Shown here: positions 17,802 through 25,610 of the stretch, piece by piece
How the letters are laid out: the number at the start of each line of letters is the position of its first letter
Numbering within the stretch: the stretch's first letter is position 1
Assembly (NCBI RefSeq): GCF_900166635.1
Contig: NZ_LT800497.1
Span: forward strand, 906,303 to 970,302
From: Oceanobacillus timonensis
GTDB taxonomy: Bacteria > Bacillota > Bacilli > Bacillales > Amphibacillaceae
DNA: 64,000 nt
Direction: 5' to 3'
Made by a program: the position numbers and the translations under genes
Notes under the pieces: generated by a model
What the model saw: the letters and a program-made list of their open reading frames with translations, nothing else
Told to the model about the DNA's origin: nothing
The model's database searches: none

Positions 17802-17834
17802 ATAGAGCCTGTGAGTTGTGCGTACAGGCTCTAT
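17802..17834 (+). terminator. Probable terminator after modB
   Basis: An 11-bp perfect stem, ATAGAGCCTGT (17802-17812) with ACAGGCTCTAT (17824-17834), is followed by only a broken T-run (GGTGTTTGTTG). It lies between the convergent modB and moaC and may serve one or both directions. Confidence 0.6.
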
Positions 17835-17899
17835 GGTGTTTGTTGAGCTGCGTATAAAGGATAGAGGGGGAATTAGACAGGAATAAATACCCGTCTGCA

Positions 17900-18382
17900 T
17901 TATCTTTTATAATCGCCGCTTTTACCGCCGCTTTTTTCAAGTAAATATGTCTGTCCGATAACCATGCCTTTATCCACCGCTTTGCACATATCATAAACAG
18001 TTAATGCGGTTGCGGAAGCAGCAGTTAATGCCTCCATCTCCACACCAGTATTACCAACTGTTTTCACCTCGGCATCGATAAGAAGTTCATACATGTCTTT
18101 TTCCGTATGAACCCATTCAAAAGATAAATCAACGCCACTTATCGGGATCGGATGGCACATCGGTATGAGAGAAGACGTTTGTTTTGCGGCCATAATCCCT
18201 GCAACCTGTGCGACAGATAATACGTCCCCTTTTTTAATCTTTTGCTGTGTAATATTTTCATAAACGATTCGGTTCATCTGGATACTGGATCTTGCAATGG
18301 CTTTACGGGCTGTTTCATTTTTGTTTGAAACATCGACCATTTTTGCCCGTCCATCGTCATTAAAATGGGTGAAATTTGTCAT
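17900..18382 (-). CDS. moaC: Cyclic pyranopterin monophosphate synthase MoaC
   Basis: MoaC (160 aa) converts the MoaA product to cyclic pyranopterin monophosphate. Diagnostic blocks are [11 protein letters not shown] near the N terminus, [42 protein letters not shown] and the terminal SGGKSGD. I prefer the ATG at 18382 (AGGTGA 5 nt upstream) over GTG 18391. It is the only cofactor gene here read leftwards as a single gene, and it completes the visible pathway together with moaA/B/D/E, moeA/B and mobA/B. Confidence 0.97.
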   Translation of the reverse strand: MTNFTHFNDDGRAKMVDVSNKNETARKAIARSSIQMNRIVYENITQQKIKKGDVLSVAQVAGIMAAKQTSSLIPMCHPIPISGVDLSFEWVHTEKDMYELLIDAEVKTVGNTGVEMEALTAASATALTVYDMCKAVDKGMVIGQTYLLEKSGGKSGDYKR

Positions 18383-18511
18383 GTTCGTCACCTGACTTTT
18401 CTTAAGAGTTCATAATAAGTTTAGCTTAAGCTATGGTGAAATTCAATATAGATAGTTAATAGAATTTGGAAATGGAATATTGGAATACGTGTCAAAAAAG
18501 GATGATGCATC

Positions 18512-19393
18512 GTGCAAAGAAAAAAACAATCCCATGTCTTAGATGATATCAAACGACTAATTAAATGGAATGTACTCGTAGCCAATGTGCTTCCGGTAAT
18601 AACGGGTTTTGTCTTGGCTATTGCTAGTTCGAATGCTGTATTTCAGGATTATTGGCTTTTATTTCTGCTTGCTTGTATTGGATCTGCCTTCGTGATGGCG
18701 GGGGCATTAATCATCAATAATTGGTATGATGCTGATATTGATGCCAAAATGGAACGAACGAAAAAACGCCCGACAGTAACAGGAAAGTTTACAAAAAGGC
18801 AAGTATTCATCACGGGACTTGGAGCGACGGTGTCAGGGTTTATCTTGCTTCTTGTTGTTAATCTGGAAGTTACCTTCTATGCATTCATCGGCTGGTTTAC
18901 ATATGTTATTTTATACACAATGTGGTCGAAAAGAAAATATACGCTAAATACAATTATCGGCAGTATCTCTGGAGCTGTCACTCCACTGATTGGCTGGGCG
19001 GTAGTGGATTCGGCGATTCATATTATTCCTTTGACCGTGTTCTTACTCTTATTTATCTGGCAAGTACCACACACATTTGCCATTGCCATAAAAAGAAGTG
19101 AAGAGTATCGTGCGGCAGGGGTTCCTATGCTTCCTGTCGTATATGGTTTTGATATAACAAGAAGACAGATGCTCGTATATATTATCTGTTTGTTCCCCTT
19201 ACCTTTTTTGATTGCGCAATTAGGCATTCTTTTTGTTGTGATTGCCACCATGGTTAACATTGGGTGGATTGTATTAGCATTAGCTGGATTTTGGGTGAAG
19301 GATCAGCGGAAATGGGCGCAATGGAATTTCCTTTATTCGGTGAATTATTTGGTTATTGTGTTTATGTTGCTGATTTTTGTGGGGTTGGTTTGA
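18512..19393 (+). CDS. ctaB: Protoheme IX farnesyltransferase (heme O synthase)
   Basis: This 293-residue polytopic UbiA-family prenyltransferase adds farnesyl to heme B, giving heme O for heme-copper oxidases. The first Asp-rich motif is NNWYDADIDAKMERTKKRP and the second conserved region is WQVPHTFAIAIKRSEEYRAAGVPMLPVV, both diagnostic of CyoE/CtaB. The start is GTG with AAAGGA upstream. It stands alone after moaC and is not next to cytochrome oxidase genes. Bacilli often have two copies, so this may be a paralogue. Confidence 0.93.
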   Translation: MQRKKQSHVLDDIKRLIKWNVLVANVLPVITGFVLAIASSNAVFQDYWLLFLLACIGSAFVMAGALIINNWYDADIDAKMERTKKRPTVTGKFTKRQVFITGLGATVSGFILLLVVNLEVTFYAFIGWFTYVILYTMWSKRKYTLNTIIGSISGAVTPLIGWAVVDSAIHIIPLTVFLLLFIWQVPHTFAIAIKRSEEYRAAGVPMLPVVYGFDITRRQMLVYIICLFPLPFLIAQLGILFVVIATMVNIGWIVLALAGFWVKDQRKWAQWNFLYSVNYLVIVFMLLIFVGLV

Positions 19394-19623
19394 GAGTGGA
19401 AAGGTATTTCTTTTTATTTTCTTGTTTGGGAGATGTGGATAGAGTGTTAGTGAATGGTTTTTATTAATAAATTACAAAGTGTTCTATAATTGATAACTGA
19501 ATTTGATTGAACAAAATAGAAAAATGAATGGTTTAGCGTGGCTACTGGATGGTGATATGCTATAATTTACTTGCTGTAAGTATAGAGATAAATTGTATTA
19601 AACGAGGCGAGGAGGAATATTCT

Positions 19624-20490
19624 GTGAATGATTTAAATGTAAATAAGAATCCCGGGCTCTTTACAAGGATAGAGGCGATTGAGCCAAAATTAAAAGGAGC
19701 AGAAAAAAAAGTAGTAAGGTTTATTGAGAAAAATCGAGAAGAAATTATTCATTTATCGATAACAGAAGTTGCTGAAAGAAGTCAAACAAGTGAGTCTTCT
19801 GTAGTACGGTTGTGTAAAAGGCTAGGTTATAAAGGTTTTCAAGATATGAAAATTCACTTTGCGAAAGAAGTAATTTCTCCTGAAAAACAGATACATGAGG
19901 TTATTGAAAAAGATGATGATGTTCTTATGGTAAAAAAGAAAATTTTTCAGGCAAATATTCAAGCATTGTATGATTCTTTAGAAGTATGTAAAGATGAACA
20001 GCTCGTACATGCAGTAAATGCTATATATAATGCAAATTTGATTGAATTTTACGGAACTGGTGGTTCTGGTTCGGTAGCGACAGATGCTCAACATAAACTA
20101 TTAAAATTAGGGATTAAATCTTTTGCTTATAATGATTCAACCTTACAATCCATGTCAGCCAGTGTGTTAGGAGAAAACGACGTTGTTATTGGAATTTCGC
20201 ATACAGGGTCTAATAAAGAAGTATTACATGCAATGAAATTGGCTAAAGAGACAGGTGCAACTTTGATTTGCATCACTAGTTCATCTAAATCCCCTATTAC
20301 ACAAATTTCAGATATTATTCTGCAGACAGCATCCAACGAAACTTTATTCAGAACAGATGCAATATCTTCTAGAATTGCGCAATTAACCATCATTGATATT
20401 TTAGTAGCAGCCTTGGCAATTCAAAATTATGATCAAAGTTACAGTGATTTACAGAAGACTAGAAATTCCACAACCAATAAAAAAATATAA
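19624..20490 (+). CDS. MurR/RpiR-family transcriptional regulator
   Basis: This 288-residue regulator has an N-terminal RpiR helix-turn-helix (AERSQTSESSVVRLCKRLGYKGFQDMK) and a C-terminal SIS sugar-phosphate-binding domain (ATDAQHKLLKLG, GISHTGSNKEVLHAMKLAKETGATLICIT). The GTG at 19624 is chosen because GAGGAGG lies 8 nt upstream. It sits just before, and in the same direction as, a TRAP/dehydrogenase/kinase operon, so it probably controls that operon in response to a phosphorylated sugar. Candidate operators are at 20523-20540 and 23618-23638. Confidence 0.9.
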   Translation: MNDLNVNKNPGLFTRIEAIEPKLKGAEKKVVRFIEKNREEIIHLSITEVAERSQTSESSVVRLCKRLGYKGFQDMKIHFAKEVISPEKQIHEVIEKDDDVLMVKKKIFQANIQALYDSLEVCKDEQLVHAVNAIYNANLIEFYGTGGSGSVATDAQHKLLKLGIKSFAYNDSTLQSMSASVLGENDVVIGISHTGSNKEVLHAMKLAKETGATLICITSSSKSPITQISDIILQTASNETLFRTDAISSRIAQLTIIDILVAALAIQNYDQSYSDLQKTRNSTTNKKI

Positions 20491-20522
20491 ACATGAAAAT
20501 TATATTTATTTTTTTTAGTAAT

Positions 20523-20555
20523 ATATTGAAGGAAATTACCACCGTATGTTAATAT
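20523..20555 (+). promoter_or_regulatory. Predicted dctP promoter with RpiR-type operator half
   Basis: TTGAAG at 20526-20531 and TAATAT at 20550-20555 (18-nt spacer) form a possible sigma-A promoter. The 18-bp stretch 20523-20540 differs in one base from 23618-23635, the promoter of the downstream dehydrogenase gene. Sharing of this block suggests a common regulator, most simply the adjacent RpiR protein. Confidence 0.5.
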
Positions 20556-20634
20556 GAATTTACTGAAAATTTATTTCGGTAAATTCATATTAAGTTAATT
20601 CTTTCTTTATTAAATTTTTTCTTAATAAAGAAAG
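20549..20634 (+). other. Two consecutive inverted repeats in the dctP leader
   Basis: Repeat 1 spans 20549-20593: two 20-nt arms separated by 5 nt, pairing throughout except for one T-G position. Repeat 2 spans 20601-20634: CTTTCTTTATTAA and TTAATAAAGAAAG separated by 8 nt, pairing perfectly. They are only 7 nt apart and lie between the predicted promoter and the dctP ribosome site. They may be stacked RNA hairpins (attenuation or stability) or DNA operators. AT-rich composition raises the chance of fortuitous pairing for repeat 2 but not for the 20-bp arms. Confidence 0.7.
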
Positions 20635-20642
20635 CGCTGTCA
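20629..20642 (+). promoter_or_regulatory. Candidate CcpA cre site
   Basis: AGAAAGCGCTGTCA matches the cre consensus TGWAANCGNTNWCA at all but the first position. It overlaps the end of the second inverted repeat, downstream of the predicted dctP promoter, a place where CcpA blocks elongation. Catabolite repression of the operon is inferred. Confidence 0.55.
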
Positions 20643-20677
20643 TTAAAATGAATGATACTAATAAGGGGAGGAAAATA

Positions 20678-21700
20678 GTGAAGAAAATTATTGTTTCTTT
20701 GTTCAGTGTAGTAGCAGTAATTGCTTTAATTGGGTGCAGTAAAGTAGGAGAGGGGGCAGAGAAGGGAGATACGGTGACATTCAAATTAGCCACACCAGAT
20801 CCTAATTCATCACCAGTTACGATGGCTGCTCAAAAATTTGCGGAGGTAGTGGAAGAAAAAAGTGATGGTTCTATCCAGATTAGTGTTCATGCCAATGGAT
20901 CGTTATATGGAGGAGATCCTTCTGCAGCAGTAAAACAGCTTGGAGGTGGAAGTTTAGATATGCTTATTTTATCAACCTCTTTGTATACAAACTTTGAACC
21001 AAAGTTTAACGCAATTAGTATACCTTACTTATTTGATGATACGGATCAATTTATTGATTTTTTAAATAGTGATATTAGCGAAGAACTGCTCTATTCTGTA
21101 GAAGATATGGGCATTAAAGGTCTTGGGTATTGGACACGTGAGTTTAGACAGATTACTAATTCTGTCCAGCCAATCACGCAACCTTCTGATTTAGATGGAA
21201 TTAAATTAAGAGTACCGAATAATTCATTATGGGTAGAATTCTTTGGGGATTCAGGAACAGCAACAACACCAATGGATTTTGGAGAAGTTTATAATGCTCT
21301 TCAGTTAGAAACAATTGATGGACAGGAAAATCCGATAGGAGTGATTGAATCGTCACAAATGCATGAAGTGCAAGAGTACTTAACTCTTTCGAACCATATG
21401 GCTGAAGCTTGGTTAGTAGGAATGAATCAAGAAAAATTTAATGAATTAACGGAAGAACAACAAGAAATTCTTTTGGAAGCTTCTCAAGAAATACAGGCTT
21501 GGAATGCAAAAGAGGAAAAAGCAAATACAGAAGAAACGATTGACTTTTTAGAGACTGAAGGGATGCAAGTTAATAAGTTAACAAAAGAACAACAAGAAAT
21601 GTTTATTGAAAATTCAAAACAATTATATCCAGCTTTTAGAGAAATTATAGGAGACGAGGCTTTTTTTGATGAAGTACTTGAATTTGTTGGGAAAAATTAA
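20678..21700 (+). CDS. dctP: TRAP transporter substrate-binding lipoprotein DctP
   Basis: This extracytoplasmic solute receptor (340 aa) has a lipoprotein signal MKKIIVSLFSVVAVIALIGC. TRAP-family blocks are SIQISVHANGSLYGGDPSAAVKQLGGGSLDM, the conserved arginine that binds carboxylates near IKLRVPNN, and GEVYNALQLETIDGQENP. The GTG at 20678 is chosen: AAGGGGAGG lies 6 nt upstream and the signal peptide starts there. TRAP receptors usually bind organic or sugar acids. The neighbouring kinase, aldolase and dehydrogenase suggest a sugar acid or related ligand. Confidence 0.92.
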   Translation: MKKIIVSLFSVVAVIALIGCSKVGEGAEKGDTVTFKLATPDPNSSPVTMAAQKFAEVVEEKSDGSIQISVHANGSLYGGDPSAAVKQLGGGSLDMLILSTSLYTNFEPKFNAISIPYLFDDTDQFIDFLNSDISEELLYSVEDMGIKGLGYWTREFRQITNSVQPITQPSDLDGIKLRVPNNSLWVEFFGDSGTATTPMDFGEVYNALQLETIDGQENPIGVIESSQMHEVQEYLTLSNHMAEAWLVGMNQEKFNELTEEQQEILLEASQEIQAWNAKEEKANTEETIDFLETEGMQVNKLTKEQQEMFIENSKQLYPAFREIIGDEAFFDEVLEFVGKN

Positions 21701-21765
21701 AATTATAATAATAGTCTAGACAAAAATATAGAAAAACTTCAAAGCTTGGAAGGAGAATTAAGCAA

Positions 21766-22257
21766 ATGGAAGAGAATCAAATAAAACCATATAGCCTCTT
21801 CTTTAACATTTTAAATAAAGCATCTAATTTTATAGCTGGTCTTATTGCTGTGGCTCTTTTAGTAGTAGTGGTGATGCAAATTGGAGGAAGATGGTTAGGA
21901 AGTCCATCTCCATGGACAGAAGAAATGACAAGGTATTTGTTTATATGGATGATTTTTATAGGAGTTGGACTTGGTTTTCGTAAAGCTGAGTCACCAAGGG
22001 TTACGGTATTTTTAAATTGGATGCCATCTTCTATACAAAAATTAGGACGATGGACATATATTGTTGGTTCTATAAGCTTTTTGTTATTTATGGTTATCTA
22101 CGGAGTACATTTAGTACATCAACAAGTAACATTAAATGAAACAAGCTCTGTTTTACTCATACCGGTATGGCTGGTCGGTATAAGTGTCCCTATATCTGGT
22201 GTTCTTGGAATACTCAATATTATTCAGTCTCTTATATACCACAAAAATTTAATTTAA
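21766..22257 (+). CDS. dctQ: TRAP transporter small permease DctQ
   Basis: This 163-residue protein has four predicted membrane helices and the DctQ block SPSPWTEEMTRYLFIWMIFIGVGLGFRKAESPRV. It partners DctM in the sodium- or proton-driven uptake complex. GGAGAAT precedes the ATG. It lies between dctP and dctM. Confidence 0.92.
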   Translation: MEENQIKPYSLFFNILNKASNFIAGLIAVALLVVVVMQIGGRWLGSPSPWTEEMTRYLFIWMIFIGVGLGFRKAESPRVTVFLNWMPSSIQKLGRWTYIVGSISFLLFMVIYGVHLVHQQVTLNETSSVLLIPVWLVGISVPISGVLGILNIIQSLIYHKNLI

Positions 22258-22271
22258 GGAGGTGTAAAAAC

Positions 22272-23552
22272 TTGTCAATATTTCTATTGATTTTATTTTT
22301 TATTCTGTTGATTATTGGTATCCCGATTGCTGCATCTTTAGGTATTTCAGTTATCCTTTCGATTTTGATATTTACTGACGTGCCAATCAGTTTAGTCATT
22401 CATTCTATGTACAGTTCGATGAATAGTTTTATTATGGTTGCAGTTCCTTTATTTATCTTAGCAGGTATTATTATGGATGAAGGTGGGATAGCGAATCGAT
22501 TATTTTCATTTGCTAATAGCGCTGTAGGCTGGATGAGAGGTGGATTAGGTCATGTTAATGTTGTGGTGAGTCTTTTGTTTGCTGGTATGGCAGGGTCTTC
22601 GATTGCTGATATTGCCAGTACTGGAAGAATGACGATTAATGCGATGACAAGAAATAATTATCCAATTATATATTCTACAGGGTTAACACTAATAACTTCT
22701 GTTCTCGCTTCAGTAATCCCGCCTAGTATTTTAATGGTTGTAGCTGCTGCAACTGCTGGAGTATCTGTTGGAGATGCATTGATTGGAGGATTGGTTCCAG
22801 GGATAATCATGGCTGTTATTTTCATGATTTGTAACCATGTTTATAGTAAGAAAAATAATATAGGAGAACCTGTTCCATTTGATTTTAAGGTGTTAATGAA
22901 AGAATTTATGAAAGCCCTTCCTGCTTTGCTGATTCCGGTTATTCTGCTTGGTGGTATTTTAAGTGGAATATTTACTCCGACAGAAGCCGCAGCGGTTGCA
23001 GTGATTTATTCTCTGATAATTGCTATTTTTTTCTATAAAGTAATAACTGTTAAACAGTTGCCGAATATGTTTTATAGAACAACCAATATGACAGGGACAA
23101 TACTTTTTATCGCGGTAACTGCACAATCTGCTAGTTGGGCATTTGAATATGATGGTTTACCAACCCGGATTGCATCTAGTATTACGAATGTTAGTGAAAG
23201 TTCATTTGTTATTTTACTTGTCATGTTTGTATTTTTAATTATTGTGGGCATGTTTATGGATGCGACAGCTGCTATTTTTATTCTTGTTCCAATATTGATG
23301 CCTATTGTGACAGAGGTTGGCATTGATCCGTTGTACTTCGTTATATTTTTAGTTTTAGCTTTATCTTTTGGATTAGTAACACCGCCAGTTGGTGTAGCAC
23401 TATATGCTGCAAGTAATGTAACTGGTTTAAGTATCGAGAAAGTATCAAAGGCAGTTGTACCATGGATTTTTATAACGATGTTTATTCTATTGCTCTTTAT
23501 TATTTTCCCAGTTCTTTTAACAGGGCCTCTTAATTGGATTCAGCCTAATTAG
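22272..23552 (+). CDS. dctM: TRAP transporter large permease DctM
   Basis: DctM (426 aa) is the ion-coupled translocation subunit, with about twelve helices. Family blocks are MNSFIMVAVPLFILAGIIMDEGGIANRL, FAGMAGSSIADIASTG, ASVIPPSILMVVAAATAGVSVGDALIGGLVPG, GIFTPTEAAAVAVIYSL and GLVTPPVGVALYAASNVTGLSIE. The TTG at 22272 is preferred: AAGGAGG lies about 8 nt upstream and the first helix starts there. A longer in-frame reading begins inside dctQ and is not needed. Confidence 0.93.
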   Translation: MSIFLLILFFILLIIGIPIAASLGISVILSILIFTDVPISLVIHSMYSSMNSFIMVAVPLFILAGIIMDEGGIANRLFSFANSAVGWMRGGLGHVNVVVSLLFAGMAGSSIADIASTGRMTINAMTRNNYPIIYSTGLTLITSVLASVIPPSILMVVAAATAGVSVGDALIGGLVPGIIMAVIFMICNHVYSKKNNIGEPVPFDFKVLMKEFMKALPALLIPVILLGGILSGIFTPTEAAAVAVIYSLIIAIFFYKVITVKQLPNMFYRTTNMTGTILFIAVTAQSASWAFEYDGLPTRIASSITNVSESSFVILLVMFVFLIIVGMFMDATAAIFILVPILMPIVTEVGIDPLYFVIFLVLALSFGLVTPPVGVALYAASNVTGLSIEKVSKAVVPWIFITMFILLLFIIFPVLLTGPLNWIQPN

Positions 23553-23617
23553 AGCATAAGCTCGATAAAAGGTTATTATGCTCATTAATGAAGAAAATAT
23601 TCATTTTTATTTAAATA

Positions 23618-23649
23618 ATATTGAAGGAAATTTCCTTCTTTGTTATACT
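23618..23649 (+). promoter_or_regulatory. Dehydrogenase promoter with 16-bp palindromic operator
   Basis: TTGAAG (23621-23626) and TATACT (23644-23649) are 17 nt apart. The perfect palindrome GAAGGAAATTTCCTTC (23623-23638) lies between them, a classic repressor position. The left 18 bp recur upstream of dctP at 20523-20540. Confidence 0.68.
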
Positions 23650-23685
23650 AACGCTATATTTAATATTTGTAGAGGGGTTGTTCAG

Positions 23686-24726
23686 GTGAAAGCTGCTGTA
23701 TTTTATGGACCAAATGATTTGAAATTAGAAGAAGTTAAAAAGCCAGAAATTACAGAAAAAGAAATATTACTCAAAGTCAATATGAGTGCGGTATGTGGGA
23801 CAGACGTACGGATATATTTAGGAAAAAAAACAAAAGGAGTTCGCACGCCTTCTACGATTGGACATGAGCTTGTCGGTACAATTGTTGAGGTAGGGAGAGA
23901 AGTCACTGGTTATGAAACAGGAAACCGAGTAGGCGTTATACCAGTTATTCCTTGTGGGAATTGCCATTATTGCCAAAATGGGATGGAAAACGTTTGCGCT
24001 AATCGTAAAGCAATTGGCTATGAGTTTGATGGGGGATTTGCAGAGTATGTTCGGATTCCAGCAGCGGCTATCCAAGCTGGAAATGTAGTGATAATCCCTG
24101 ACCATGTCAGTTTCCAGGAGGCTGTTATTACAGAACCTTTAGCTTGTTGTTTAAACGGCAATAAAAAAGCAAATGTGAAGATGAATGATACGGTTGTTGT
24201 GATTGGCGGCGGGCCAATTGGGATGATGCACGTGCAGCTGGCTAAGATAGCAGGTGCGAAACAAGTTATTTTGAGTGAGCTGGTAGAACATAGGAGAGAC
24301 AAAGGAAAAGTAGCTGGTGCTGATATAGTTGTTAATCCTGGAGAGGAATCCATCGAGGAGATCGTTTTAGACGCAACCAACCAGCTCGGAGCTGATGTTG
24401 TCATTATGGCAATAGGTATTCCGCAATTAGTCAATCAGGGAGCAACCTTGTTAAAGAAAGGAGGAACATTAAATTTATTTGCTGGTTTTACGAAAGGCGT
24501 TTTTTCTGAGGTAGATCCTAATGTGATTCACTATAATGAGATCAATGTAAATGGAACTTCCTCTTTAACGCGTTCTAATTATCACGAATCTTTATCATTA
24601 ATTGCGGATGGGAAAATCAATACGGAAGTTATTACAACACCGGGTTATACCCTGGATGAAGTTCAACAAGCTATTGAAGATGTCCGAGACGGAGTGGGAA
24701 TGAAATCGCTAATTGAAATGACGTAA
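23686..24726 (+). CDS. Zinc-dependent alcohol/polyol dehydrogenase
   Basis: This 346-residue medium-chain dehydrogenase is of the sorbitol/threonine dehydrogenase type. The catalytic zinc region is CGTDVRIYLGKK and GHELVGTIVEVG; the structural zinc motif is CGNCHYCQNGMENVC; the NAD(P)-binding loop is VIGGGPIGMMHVQLAKIAGAKQVI. The GTG at 23686 is preferred because the first residues (MKAAVFYGPNDLKLEEV) match the family start. It probably oxidises a sugar alcohol or sugar acid imported by the TRAP system. It has its own promoter and palindromic operator. Confidence 0.9.
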   Translation: MKAAVFYGPNDLKLEEVKKPEITEKEILLKVNMSAVCGTDVRIYLGKKTKGVRTPSTIGHELVGTIVEVGREVTGYETGNRVGVIPVIPCGNCHYCQNGMENVCANRKAIGYEFDGGFAEYVRIPAAAIQAGNVVIIPDHVSFQEAVITEPLACCLNGNKKANVKMNDTVVVIGGGPIGMMHVQLAKIAGAKQVILSELVEHRRDKGKVAGADIVVNPGEESIEEIVLDATNQLGADVVIMAIGIPQLVNQGATLLKKGGTLNLFAGFTKGVFSEVDPNVIHYNEINVNGTSSLTRSNYHESLSLIADGKINTEVITTPGYTLDEVQQAIEDVRDGVGMKSLIEMT

Positions 24727-24777
24727 ACATGGAAAACTAGGAATCTATTAAAAAATCTATTTACAGGAGTGTTTTAT

Positions 24778-25590
24778 ATGTCATTATTAGGTAAAGAAAT
24801 TCGTTTAAAGCGATTATTGCATGAAGATGGTCGTTTATTAGGAGTTGCTGTGGATCAAGCAACTGCCAGAGGAGTTTTTGATGAACTAATGCCGATTGAA
24901 AGAAAAATCGATGAAATCGCTGCTGCGCGACCAGATGCGATGACGATGCATAAAGGAATTGCAGATACTTGTTTTCATAAACATGCAGGGAAAACGAGTC
25001 TTATATTTAAAGCATCTACTTTTTCCCCGTGGCAGCCAAATTCTGACGTACAGGTAGCTAATGTGGAAGAAGCGATACGTTTCGGAGCGGATGCCATATC
25101 TATGGGATGTATTGTTGGCGGGGATGATCAGCCAGAACAGCTACAGAATCTGGCTGTGATAGCAGGAGAAGCACATAAAGTAGGATTGCCTGTGATTGCT
25201 CATATATATCCACGAGGAAATCAAATTCCAAAAACGGAATTAAATGATTGGAGACATGCTGCTTATGCAGTACGTACAGGTGCCGAGGTTGGGGTAGATA
25301 TTGTCAAAACAAAATATACTGGCGATCCGGAATCATTCCATAAAGTAGTTTCTTCCACACCTGCCAAAGTGGTTGTTGCTGGTGGAGATATCGGTAATAA
25401 TATTGAAGATTATTTTCAAATGGTGCATGACGTGATGGATGCAGGCGGAACAGGAATCACATTTGGTCGAATAGTATGGAACCGCCAGAACCCAACAGCC
25501 GTTGTGAAAGCATTTAAGCATATCATTCATCATAATGGTACAGTAAAAGAAGCAATGGAACTTCATGAACAGCTTTTAAATGAAAATTAA
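24778..25590 (+). CDS. DhnA/LsrF-family class I aldolase
   Basis: This 270-residue TIM-barrel protein resembles the DhnA fructose-bisphosphate aldolase / LsrF family. Visible blocks are GVAVDQATARGVFDELMP, DAMTMHKGIADTC, AISMGCIVGGDDQPEQL, PVIAHIYPRGNQIP, the lysine segment GVDIVKTKYTGDPESF (candidate Schiff-base lysine) and AGGTGITFGRIVW. It would cleave or transfer a carbon unit on a phosphorylated ketose. The ATG at 24778 is chosen (CAGGAG 8 nt upstream). Next to an FGGY kinase, it suggests phosphorylation then cleavage; the exact substrate is unknown. Confidence 0.82.
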   Translation: MSLLGKEIRLKRLLHEDGRLLGVAVDQATARGVFDELMPIERKIDEIAAARPDAMTMHKGIADTCFHKHAGKTSLIFKASTFSPWQPNSDVQVANVEEAIRFGADAISMGCIVGGDDQPEQLQNLAVIAGEAHKVGLPVIAHIYPRGNQIPKTELNDWRHAAYAVRTGAEVGVDIVKTKYTGDPESFHKVVSSTPAKVVVAGGDIGNNIEDYFQMVHDVMDAGGTGITFGRIVWNRQNPTAVVKAFKHIIHHNGTVKEAMELHEQLLNEN

Positions 25591-25610
25591 TAATTGAAAA
25601 AGGTGATTAT

